Assembly (NCBI GenBank): GCA_020186115.1
Contig: WSYJ01000001.1
Span: 682,001-746,000 of the forward strand
Reading direction: 5' to 3'
DNA: 64,000 nucleotides
DNA from: Histomonas meleagridis
Taxonomy: Eukaryota > Parabasalia > Tritrichomonadida > Dientamoebidae
In this document: one piece after another, positions 39,356-48,914 of the stretch
Position numbering within the stretch: position 1 is the stretch's first letter
How the letters are laid out: every line of letters begins with the position of its first letter
Position numbers and translations under genes: made by a program
The notes under the pieces: generated by a model
What the model saw: the letters and a program-made list of their open reading frames with translations, nothing else
What the model was told of the DNA's origin: nothing
Databases searched by the model: none

Positions 39356-42300
39356 TTATTGATCAAGTTCGAGAGATAAATCTTCATGTTCTTTGGAATA
39401 TAACTCAAGCCTGTCAATAACAGGTATAGATTGAAGGAATGAGTCAAAATTTGTTGTGGTTGAAAATGATGTATCAACACTTGATGTACTTTTTCTTCTT
39501 GCAAAAAATTTTGAAGTTTTAAACCTAACTGTGTTATCAAATGACACTCGTGGAATATCATTTCTTTTGTTGCGAAGCATTCCTAAATCAACTGTATTTG
39601 ATAATATCTTTTTATCTAAACTATCATTTAAAGAAACAATTTGATTTTGTTGTTTATTATGATCAATTGATAAAATTGGAAATGATTCTTTATCATTTGT
39701 ATTTGATTCATTTATAACAACAAAAGGAATTAATGAATACGAAGAAGATGAAGAATTTGATTTAATTTCGGTGTTATTATTTGCTTGTATCTTATTTGAT
39801 GTTGTTGACGAAGAAGGATTATTTTTGGTTAATGGATACAGATAACAACACTTCATCATTTGTCTTATTTTTACCTTTCGATATTGATGGTGAATCATTA
39901 TCAGATTGTTTTGCATTAGAATATTCTGAATTTTTATATGATGACTCGATGGTTTCTATATCATCAAAACTGAATGTAAATGAATTTGACTGTTTTTGCA
40001 ATGTGTTATCTTTGAGTAAAGAATTTGTTTTTAATGGACGTTCTTCTTTCATTTGTGAATTATTTGTTTTATCTTCGCTTTTATTGATAATATTTTGTTG
40101 TTTTGATTTACTTTCATGATTATGATATGAAAATGGTTCAATGCTTTCTATTTCATGGAAACTAATTATTTTTTGGTTTGAATAATTTTCATGTTTACTA
40201 TCACTAAGTATACTACTTTCCTGTGTTGAATCAGATGCTTTATTATTATGTAAAATTGATTTTTTGGTTTTCTGACTTAAGGTTTTCGATTTCATTGATA
40301 TCAATTGTTTCTTGTTTTATATAAGAATTGTGTTTATTTTCGATGCTTTTCTGTTTTGTTTTATATTCATTAGATTTTTTATTGATTGATTGAATACTTA
40401 TTTTATTTAGACTGACTGCTTCATTATTCATTCGAAAATTATATTGTTTTGCATTATCTCCACTTTTATTAATGAAATTTTGTCGCTTTAATTTTGAACT
40501 ATTTTTACTTATGTAGGATTTGCTAAATGATGGTTCGATAATTTCGATTTCATCAAGACTTTTTACTTCTGTTTTTAAATGTGATTTGGTTTGTTTTGTT
40601 TCGTCTTCGCTTTGCTGTATTGACTTACGTTCTTTACTAAGATGTGAATTAGATTTTTTAAATGATGAATAAATGTTTTCTATTTCATTGATATTAATTG
40701 TATCTTGATTTGAATCGATTTTGTTTTGTTGCTCTGAATTAGATACTTTTCTATTATGCAAATATGATTTTTCATATGAAGGTTCTATAATTTCTATTTC
40801 ATTAAGATTTAATTGTGAGTCAATACGCTTTGTTTTATCTTTACTTTTTCGATCAATTTTATGTTTTTCTGCTTGATGTTTTTTGGAATGATCATTATTT
40901 ATTTTGGAGGAACGATTTCTGCTTTTATTAATCAAAATGTAACTTGAATTTTCCAATGGTTTGTTCTTATTAATTTCTATTTTTTCTTCTTTATTTATAT
41001 TATTTACTGAATTAAATTGAGTTTCTTCATGTTTGATTTTATCACTGTTATTAGTATTTAATTGCTTATCATTATCTTTTATTTTCATAGTATTCTGTTT
41101 GAATGATTTATTATTTAAATCATTTTGTTTTTCATTATCTTTTGGGTTATATCTGGAATCGTATATAATTACATTAGATGGAATATTATTTGTGTTAGCA
41201 TTGTTATTGATAATATATTGTCTTCTTTTTGTTGAAATCTTTTTATTCTTTTTTTCTATTTTAGTTTGTGATGTTTTCTTTTTTATTTCATTTATTTTTC
41301 TATGTTCATTAATTTCTGGTCCAATTGATGTTATCTTTTGTACTAATTTCTTTTGCTTTTTTGAACTTTCAACAACATAAAATTTATCTTCTTTTTCCAC
41401 ATTTTCATTAATTGTTTTAATGTTATTTGTTTGTGACTCAGTATCAACATGTTCCTTCTTTAAAATTTCTTCATTTTTACTTGGAAAAATTGGTTTAAAG
41501 TGTTCTGGCGTTTGATCATTTTTCTTTTCTTCATTAGGTATAAAAGTTTCTTTATTTTTTCCTGAAACATATGAAATTTCTTCCATTAATAAATTAATTT
41601 TCCCAAGGTTATAATTACATTGTTGATTTATTTCATTATCAATAAGTTTCGTATTTGGAGAATTAAAAGAATATGAATTAAATAAATCAGCTGCAAAACA
41701 TAACATGCATAAACGGTCGTTAATTTCATTTGTATTTGGAACACGAATTCCAAGTACAAATAAAGCAACTTCTAATTCTTTCCAATTCTTTAATATATCA
41801 TATGCGCTAAGGTTTTTCCCAAATGATATTCTTTGTAAACGAACAAGTTCTGGCCGAATTTTATTAAGAATTATAGAAACTATAACTCCGCTCCCAAAAT
41901 CAGAGAGAAAATCATTTGGATAATAGTTATTGGAATTAAAGCAGATGCGTTGTGACCATTGAAGAAATGCAGATTCATATGAAGAAAGATCTTTTCCATA
42001 AATATTAAATGAAATTAGTGATGGTGATGCATTATATCTTAAATAAAAAGTTAATATACATTTGGCTAGTCGATCATGTGCATTTGTAAGTTGTGTGGAA
42101 TTTAACTCATTAGCAGAAAAATCAATTATTGGAACATATGTTGCCAAATATGATCGAATTTTATTAAAATCAGAATTAATAAAATTAAACCTTTCATCTA
42201 TACAAGAAATTGTAAGTGAATATAAGTATGGTTTACAAAATGGTTCATTTCCAGGTTGAGCCAGTTGTAATTTATATTTTGAAAGTTCAGAAAATAAGTT

Positions 42301-42396
42301 AACACTAGTAGTTTTAACATCTTTTTTCTTTGACATAAAAATTCTATAATTATGAAGTAAGAAAGAGCGAATCCATTCGATATGCACATGTTGCAT
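39356..42396 (-). pseudogene. Calponin-homology-like protein with long repeat region (two frameshifts)
   Basis: About 1010 codons in total. Residues about 120-230 resemble a calponin homology domain ('FLQWSQRICF', 'LSAYDILKNWKELEVALFVL', 'RLCMLCFAADLF'). A long, Lys/Asn/Ser-rich region follows with 40-45-residue repeats around 'EIEIIEPSF.KS'. The frame breaks at the T6 run at 40260-40265 (arm B has five) and at the T5 run at 39822-39826 (arm B has four); after these the repeat region and a basic C-terminus continue to 39356. Everything left of 40493 is duplicated in arm B. A role in linking to actin or other cytoskeleton is possible. AAACGTTC lies about 12 nt upstream of the ATG. Confidence 0.7.
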
Positions 42397-42858
42397 CCGA
42401 ATTAAAAAACGTTCATAATAAAAAGTGACAGCTAAAAAAATAGAACTATTACAAAAATCATTAATCTAATTAAAATTTATTAAAAAACAGATTGCTGCAT
42501 ATTAGAATAGGATCGCTTTTGAAAAAGTTACTTTTAGAGGAAAGAAATTCTATTTTAAAAGTTTTCTGATTGAACCATTTTGAAATTTAAAATCCATTTT
42601 CCAAAAGCATAGAATTAGTGCATGCAATAAGTTTTAAAACACTAATTTTAAATCAGTTTAATTAAATTTAAGTGTACCCTTCATCTTCTTAACCACTTAT
42701 ACCTTGTATTAATTCATAAAAAGAAATTGTTATTAATACTGGAAGTATTATTCATGTAAATTGAAGGTTATTTGATTATTCACTTATATTAATATTTTTA
42801 TAAATTAACATGAATGTAGTTTATATTTATTATAATAAGGCAATAAAACATTAAATTT
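42397..42858. other. Intergenic region between the CH-like gene and a degenerate tail
   Basis: Holds AACGTT (42408-42413) and AAAAAGTGAC (about 42419-42428) upstream of the CH-like gene. Otherwise AT-rich without a gene. Confidence 0.5.
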
Positions 42859-43560
42859 TTATATAAAATTGTTTTCTTGAAAATCTTTAGCAAAAGGATC
42901 TTCTTCAATATAACATAAATTAAAAACATTTTCTGTTGTAATATCATTGTTATTGATTCCATTTTCATTTTCTTGACAACTTGATATACTATTACGTTTT
43001 TGTTGACGATGACGAATTAAAAAGATAATAAGAAGTGAAATAATTAAAATAATTATAACACAAACAATTACAATAACAATAATAAGAATTTCTTGTGATT
43101 CTTTGTCTTTTTCTTCATTATTAAGAATTGTTTAAAAAGCAGAATAATATGTAATATATGATGAATATTCAAGAACGATATAATCATAATAAACAAATTT
43201 CGTTTCAATATAAGAATAAAATGATTTAAACATCGAAAGAGTAATAGTATTTGTGAAAATAGTTTTGGAAACAACTGTTTGTGTAATTGTTTGTGCAAAA
43301 ATTAACGTTTGAATATATGTTCCACCAAATTGTAATGATTCTGTAAATGTATTTGATTTAGTATATGTATCTGAATTAGTAAGGGTGTTTGATTTAGTAA
43401 ATGTATTCGATTTGGTAAGAGTATTTAATTTAGTAAGAGTATTCGAATTAGTAAATGTATTTGGCCTCGTAAATGTACTTGATTGTGAAAATGTATTCGT
43501 TTGCCAGGGATACTGAGAACATTCTTCAACTGGTGCACCTTATGATACACTAAATGTTTC
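42859..43560 (-). pseudogene. Degenerate C-terminus of a repeat-bearing surface protein
   Basis: A single minus-strand frame, interrupted by two in-frame stops (about 43540 and 43129), encodes repeated six-residue units of the type 'TKSNTF', a conserved-looking 'ETKFVYYDYIV' block, a transmembrane helix ('ILIVIVIVCVIIILIISLL') and a cytoplasmic tail rich in Asn/Glu. This is the layout of the C-terminal part of trichomonad BspA-like or similar adhesin-type surface proteins. No N-terminal ectodomain is left. A related remnant is at 57855-58330. Confidence 0.6.
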
Positions 43561-43759
43561 TATTTGAAGGATTTTGAAATAAATCTGATGTCATAACATA
43601 TTTAGATATTTACAAATTTATTAAAACATAATTCTTAAAGAATGTTCTTTACGTAAAAAGTGATAAATCTCTCATATGAAACACATTTCTTTCACACAAA
43701 ACGCATTGAATTGGCATCAAATCGCGAAAATTCAAATTTTTCCAAAAATTAATTGTTTT

Positions 43760-45958
43760 TTACTGTTCTTCAGGGATACCTATTCCGTCGATACTCTTTT
43801 GGAAGTGCATTAACGCCGACTTTATCATTGTGAAAGTGTATTCGATATTCTCAGGCATCAGCCTCAGCTGGTCGTCCTGCTCGCTGCTGCTTGGCTTTAC
43901 GAAGTGGTCGATGTAAGCGATTGTCGACGGCAGCTGCTCAGGCTCTGCCTGCACGAGCAGCAGTATTGCCATTGGCAGCCACTGGTCAGCTCCGACCTCC
44001 TTATGTCCCTCGAAAGTGAGCACGAACACCAATGAATTCAATGCGTCGCTAAAGTATTGCAACTTCAACAATGGCAACGGCGCGTCGAAAGCTTGTTGCA
44101 GTTGTTTCTTTGCAGTGTCCAATAGCTTTGGGTTTTGTTGGAAAGTTTCTGTGAAGTCGAAAGTGTTTTGTTCTAACAACTGATCCTTTTGGTTATGAAT
44201 CCCATCATGACAGAGAGTGTCTTTTGTTACGAACTCAGGATTAACAGTTAAGAACCTCGACAATGGTAATTGTGTCATTACGATGTTGTGAAGGATCTCG
44301 ACTTTCGTCGCATGTTGATATTGTTGGCTTGCGCACCATTCTTTGAAATTGTCGACAATGCCGCGGAAGAATGTCCTAAATTTGGGATCACTTATCTTGC
44401 ATAAGTCATCATCGCATTGTATTGGTGATTCGGATGTCCATTTCTCAACAAGATAAAGGCGTAATACATCACGATATTCATCAATTGATTTCTTGATTGT
44501 CTTTGTAAGTTGTTCCATTTGGGTATATTCGGAGTTATACAATGAGATCTTGGATAACTTTTCTAAGCGTTGTGGTTGACGTTCTTTAAATTTTTCCTTA
44601 AGGAGCTCTAAGAATTGTTGGAAATTCATTCGATTTTGTCGATTGTTATGTGATGCCTCGAAATCATCAATCTTCATCTCTAATAATAATCGGTTATCTG
44701 GGCGTGCTAATTGTACTTGTGACTTAAGAAGCTCAATCATATTAGGCTTGTCATTAGATTGGGCGGGTATCGGTATCACGTCGACGCCCGTTAACATCTC
44801 ACGAAGTTGGTATTCAATCTCATCGTCTTCTGATCGGCGCTCTTCGGGTTGACCGTTATGCTGATTTTCCTGGACGATAGGAATTGAGAATGGGAAAACT
44901 TGATAAACAGGTGAACTATCGGGTTGATTAGATTGGGTTATCTCAGTAAAGTTGGGATCTATCTTTTTGGCACTTTTAGAGAGAAGTCCTAATAAATGAA
45001 GATCTTCATTCGAAAAGAGTGCTGTCTTGCCAAGATCTGGAAGAATATCGGAAAGACGCTTAGATGAGAAGAGTTGGGAAGAGTTTTGGGAGCTTGCGAT
45101 GATATCCCATAATTCTGATGATTTCGCAAGAACAGCAGTTTTGATGAAGCCCATGGCTTCGGGATTAATAGTAAATGATAGAGGAACAATGCCAAAACTA
45201 CGTGGAGAGTTAAAGGCAGGCTCAAGGAATGAATCAATAAGACATTTGTCAGGTTGGTCAGAAAGGGATATAATTCGTTTGACAATGCCAGGACAGAACT
45301 GTGAATGTTCGTTCCACTTCTTAAGGAATTCAACGGCAAATTCATCGGCTTTGGCTTGATCTGTCACATTCTGAATGGAATTAACAAGATCGGCCATAAC
45401 AGCATCGAAAAATTGGCGGAATGGAGGTACGGCAAAGATTACGCGGATGAATTGTGGTGTTTTATCTGGAGATACTTTAAATAATTCTTCAATGAATTTG
45501 GCATATTTTTCCCCAGATTCTGAGCTCCAAAGATACCCAAATAATCCAGGAATTGTTGAGTATGTGAGTTGATCAATTTCTTGGGAGATTTCAGAACTTT
45601 GAAGAAGATCAGCTAAAGCCCGAGCTAAAAGTTCATTATTATCAAGGAAGCTTGATATGACACGATTGTAGGCATTAGATGATGCAGTACCTTGATTTGT
45701 AAGGCGTTTTTCATCATCTTTTAATAAAGAATCAAAAAATGTAGCTTGGAGATTAATTGCCTTGTCGCCCATGGAACACATGTGAAGATATAATAAGAGT
45801 TTTTGTAAGGAAAAAACACGTTGTGATTCTGTTCGAAGATTTGTATTTAATTCTTGGATTTCAGTTTGCTGGAACTCATTGAAAATTTCCTCTCTCTTCA
45901 AGAGAAGCTGAACATGCCTGAGTTCATCCATAAGGTTTCTTTCTCCTTGTTCTGTCAT
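43760..45958 (-). CDS. RasGAP-like plus VPS9-domain protein (GAPVD1/RME-6 layout)
   Basis: 732 residues from the ATG at 45958; the frame opens 23 codons earlier only through a TTG. Residues 70-330 resemble a RasGAP helical domain ('LLARALADLLQSSEISQEID', 'IPGLFGYLWSSESGEKYAKF'). The C-terminal third is a VPS9 domain ending in 'ADQWLPMAILLLVQAEPEQL' and a helix with 'TFTMIKSALMHFQ'. The VPS9 Asp in 'GADQWLP' is the key Rab5-GEF residue. This domain order matches animal GAPVD1, a Rab5 activator on endosomes. I cannot confirm an arginine finger in the GAP part. Codon use is unusually GC-rich at the 3' end. Confidence 0.75.
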   Translation of the reverse strand: MTEQGERNLMDELRHVQLLLKREEIFNEFQQTEIQELNTNLRTESQRVFSLQKLLLYLHMCSMGDKAINLQATFFDSLLKDDEKRLTNQGTASSNAYNRVISSFLDNNELLARALADLLQSSEISQEIDQLTYSTIPGLFGYLWSSESGEKYAKFIEELFKVSPDKTPQFIRVIFAVPPFRQFFDAVMADLVNSIQNVTDQAKADEFAVEFLKKWNEHSQFCPGIVKRIISLSDQPDKCLIDSFLEPAFNSPRSFGIVPLSFTINPEAMGFIKTAVLAKSSELWDIIASSQNSSQLFSSKRLSDILPDLGKTALFSNEDLHLLGLLSKSAKKIDPNFTEITQSNQPDSSPVYQVFPFSIPIVQENQHNGQPEERRSEDDEIEYQLREMLTGVDVIPIPAQSNDKPNMIELLKSQVQLARPDNRLLLEMKIDDFEASHNNRQNRMNFQQFLELLKEKFKERQPQRLEKLSKISLYNSEYTQMEQLTKTIKKSIDEYRDVLRLYLVEKWTSESPIQCDDDLCKISDPKFRTFFRGIVDNFKEWCASQQYQHATKVEILHNIVMTQLPLSRFLTVNPEFVTKDTLCHDGIHNQKDQLLEQNTFDFTETFQQNPKLLDTAKKQLQQAFDAPLPLLKLQYFSDALNSLVFVLTFEGHKEVGADQWLPMAILLLVQAEPEQLPSTIAYIDHFVKPSSSEQDDQLRLMPENIEYTFTMIKSALMHFQKSIDGIGIPEEQ

Positions 45959-46525
45959 TAGTTGTTGCACTTTTTCGTTGGTTTCAAAACCGCTTTTTTG
46001 AAAGGTTAATTGGCTGACAGTGGGCAATTTTTGCCTGTTTTAGTATCAGTAAAAATCTCAAGCATAGGATAAATTTAGTGAGATAATTCCGAGTCATTAT
46101 GAACCAATTTATATTATAATTTAAAGATTATTCCATAATTTTTGCAAAAAATTGGGATTTTGAGATTTTTATATCAATAATATTGCATAGTGAAATTATA
46201 TGAAAATTATGCGTTATTGAACTTAAATTCATGATTTGTTGTGAAGGCAAAATGGATATAAAATATAGTTCTTATCATCATCCTTATATAATAGCTTGAA
46301 AATATTTCAATTTCAATACAAGTGCTGTGTTATTTATATTTGTTATTAATTAATTAAGTTTGGCATGAAATTAATTAAAAAATATGAAATTTAAGTTAAA
46401 TTTTTATGAAGATTTCAATGTATGTATGCAACGCATATTAAGGTGTGATTTTTACATTTTTTTTATAACAATAATACTAATTTCAATAGAGGTTATTTTA
46501 TTTTTTATGGTGGTTTATAAGTAAT
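45959..46525. other. Divergent intergenic region
   Basis: AT-rich. It includes the sense-strand AAGCGGTTTTG and ACCAACG sequences upstream of the GAPVD1-like gene. No gene seen. Confidence 0.5.
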
Positions 46526-47740
46526 ATGCAATTCCCAATGGAAAGTTCTCAATATGAATTAATTAACTTAATAGGAAGAGGTGCAACCTCAGAGGTTTAT
46601 TTAGCAAAATGTAAAATGAATGATCAAATATTAGCAATAAAAATTATTGATCTTGATGTATGTCCAATTGAAATTGATCAATTAAGGAGTGAAATATCAT
46701 TTTGGTCTACATGCAATCATCCAAATGTTGTTAAATATATTGGTTCTTTTATTGAGAAATCATTACTTTATATTTTAATGGAATATATGAATGGAGGATC
46801 TATTTTCGAAATTTTAAGGTTTAATTCTCATCAAGGATTCCAGAATGAATCTTATATTGCTACATTTTTACAAGAAATAATAAAACCATTAGCATATTTT
46901 CATGATAAAAAAAGAATTCATAGAGATATAAAAGCTGGTAATATTTTATTTAATGATTCAGGAGAAATTAAATTAGCTGATTTTGGAATTGCTACTGATC
47001 TTCATGAAGCTGGGAAAATGAAAGAAGCAAGATATACTGTAGTTGGAACACCATGTTACATGGCTCCAGAAGTTATAGATGGGATAAATGGATATACTGA
47101 GAAGGCAGATATATGGAGTCTTGGGATAACAGCGATTGAAATAGCAACAGGTGAAGCTCCATTTTCTAAGCTATATCCATTAGAAGTTGCAATAAAAATA
47201 TCAAATGAACCTCCACCAACATTACCTGAAGACAAAAACTTTTCATCTACATTTAATGACTTTGTAAAACAGTGTTTACAAAAGGATCCATCTAAAAGAC
47301 CAACAGCTAAAGAATTATTAAATCATAGATTTCTTAAACAAGCAATTCCAACAACCGAATTATCAACTTTTCTTTTTAAAGATTTACCACTATTAGAACA
47401 AAGATATAAAATATGTCATAATATTAATGCAAAACACAAAATCGATAATAATTCATTAAAAAAAGCAGAATGGAATTTTGAAAAACAAGAAATTACTTCA
47501 TCTTCAACTGAAGATGAATCAGCCTTCAATGGAGAAATCATTAAAAGAGGAAAATTTACGATCAGGAAAAGTAACATAGAAGGAAATCCTTCGAGTTCAT
47601 TTGAAGAAAAACTTAATTCTATCGATGCTCGAATTCAAGATTTACAAGCTCGTATCACAGAACTTAAGGACACCACCAAAAAACTTATAAATCAAATACA
47701 AGAACTTTCAACTTCCATTTCATCACATTTAATAAAATAA
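46526..47740 (+). CDS. STE20-type Ser/Thr kinase (OSR1/SPAK/FRAY-like)
   Basis: 404 residues. The kinase domain spans about 9-275, with 'GRGATSEVYLA', 'AIKIID', 'HRDIKAGNILF', 'ADFGIA' and 'GTPCYMAPEV' all intact; 'GTPCYMAPE' and the surrounding activation loop point to the STE20/GCK-VI group. The C-terminus (about 350-404) is a coiled coil ('IQDLQARITELKDTTKKL'), not a clear OSR1 C-terminal domain. It should be an active kinase in ion or cytoskeletal signalling. A second in-frame ATG lies four codons inside. Confidence 0.87.
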   Translation: MQFPMESSQYELINLIGRGATSEVYLAKCKMNDQILAIKIIDLDVCPIEIDQLRSEISFWSTCNHPNVVKYIGSFIEKSLLYILMEYMNGGSIFEILRFNSHQGFQNESYIATFLQEIIKPLAYFHDKKRIHRDIKAGNILFNDSGEIKLADFGIATDLHEAGKMKEARYTVVGTPCYMAPEVIDGINGYTEKADIWSLGITAIEIATGEAPFSKLYPLEVAIKISNEPPPTLPEDKNFSSTFNDFVKQCLQKDPSKRPTAKELLNHRFLKQAIPTTELSTFLFKDLPLLEQRYKICHNINAKHKIDNNSLKKAEWNFEKQEITSSSTEDESAFNGEIIKRGKFTIRKSNIEGNPSSSFEEKLNSIDARIQDLQARITELKDTTKKLINQIQELSTSISSHLIK

Positions 47741-47765
47741 AATCAATATAAACTTTAAAAATCTT

Positions 47766-48866
47766 TTATTGTATTTTAAGTTTATATGTTGATATAGATT
47801 TATCGAAAGCACCAACAAATAACTTATCTCCAATTATGGAAATACATCTTGTAGCTTTCTTCCAATCTTCAAGTTTAAACACTACGCTATCAGTTTCTAC
47901 ATCTATCGCAATTACAGTCATATCATTCGATGTTGTGATCAAAGTTGCTGACGATTTCCAAAGCATTTGAAGTTGTGTTAACCCATCACTTATTACATGT
48001 GTTAAAGTCTTCAAAACTTCAATTTCTTTCGAATTAACAGGCAAACGATAAATATATAATTTACATATATCAGTTAACGCTATAAATATCGATGGATCTG
48101 TGGGACATTGAACAAGATCTCTGATGCCCATCGCACTAGATGCAAATGCATTAGGGTTCATTGGGATTAAATGGTCAATTGAATAGTCATCGCTTGATCG
48201 AAAATGAAACATTGTGTCATTTTGAACCGAATATATGATTCCATTGTTAAGTGAACATAAAGCACTAATTGGATTATCATGTGGAAATGTTGATGATATA
48301 GAAAAGGTTTCAATGTCAATAATGCACATAAAGTTGTTACGTGATGCAGCAAATAATTTATTATCATTAATTGTAATGGCTATAATTGAACCTTGTGGAA
48401 GATTAAGAGTCTTGACAATAGAAAAGGTGGAAAGAGAAAGAATTCCTATAGTACCACTCATTGTCCCGAAATAGATATTATCATTTTGTCGGATAAAACA
48501 GAGAATTGTAGATAGTTTGGGGTTAATAAGAGCTATTTCTTCATTGTTTGGGCTAAGTTTTCTAATTGAACCATCTGTAAATGATGCTATTAAATAAGAA
48601 TCATCAATGGATATCATCGAAATTGGTGATCCATTGAATGCTTTGGTATCTATTTTTGATTCAAGAGAATATTTCGGCCCTTTAACAAGCTTACGAATAA
48701 TATCATTTTGATTTGATAATTTCATTTCACCAAGTAATTGTCGAAGTGTATGTTCTTGAAATGATCCTTCTTTGTATTGAACCTCAGCTTCACGAACAAG
48801 TGTATCAAATGTTTCTTTATAACCTTCTTCTTTGAGAAATTGGAGAACGACCTGAATTGGCTCCAT
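47766..48866 (-). CDS. LisH-domain WD40-like beta-propeller protein
   Basis: 366 residues. The N-terminal 'VLQFLKEEGYKETFDTLVRE' is a LisH dimerisation motif, followed by a CTLH-like helix. Residues 75-366 form a diverged WD40 propeller with about six or seven blades ('YLIASFTDGSIRKL', 'IYFGTMSGTIGILS', 'KLFAASRNNFMCIIDI', 'KLFVGAFDKSISTYKL'). Such proteins often serve in ubiquitin ligase or microtubule-motor complexes; the exact role is not clear. It is divergent from the TKL kinase gene, with a shared AAACGTTC motif 8 nt upstream of this ATG. Confidence 0.8.
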   Translation of the reverse strand: MEPIQVVLQFLKEEGYKETFDTLVREAEVQYKEGSFQEHTLRQLLGEMKLSNQNDIIRKLVKGPKYSLESKIDTKAFNGSPISMISIDDSYLIASFTDGSIRKLSPNNEEIALINPKLSTILCFIRQNDNIYFGTMSGTIGILSLSTFSIVKTLNLPQGSIIAITINDNKLFAASRNNFMCIIDIETFSISSTFPHDNPISALCSLNNGIIYSVQNDTMFHFRSSDDYSIDHLIPMNPNAFASSAMGIRDLVQCPTDPSIFIALTDICKLYIYRLPVNSKEIEVLKTLTHVISDGLTQLQMLWKSSATLITTSNDMTVIAIDVETDSVVFKLEDWKKATRCISIIGDKLFVGAFDKSISTYKLKIQ

Positions 48867-48874
48867 ATTGATTT

Positions 48875-48882
48875 AAACGTTC
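48875..48882. promoter_or_regulatory. AAACGTTC motif in a 48-bp divergent promoter
   Basis: Lies 8 nt from the minus-strand ATG (48866) and 32 nt from the plus-strand ATG (48915). Only 48 bp separate the two start codons, so this motif is a strong candidate for a bidirectional core element. It also supports the shortened kinase start. Confidence 0.55.
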
Positions 48883-48914
48883 TTCACCGCCCGTTAAAAT
48901 TTAACTCCAATAAA

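Larger units (their letters stand above)
35497..40493 (-). repeat. Arm A of a large inverted duplication
   Basis: 36482-40493 matches 53048-57053 in inverted orientation, nearly identical over about 4.0 kb. 35497-35560 matches the inverse of 57050-57113. Between them arm A has 921 bp (35561-36481) that arm B lacks. The arm carries a glycosidase gene and the 3' part of a repeat gene. Its outer edge lies 85 bp past the saposin-like gene; its inner edge is inside the coding region of the repeat gene. Confidence 0.93.
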
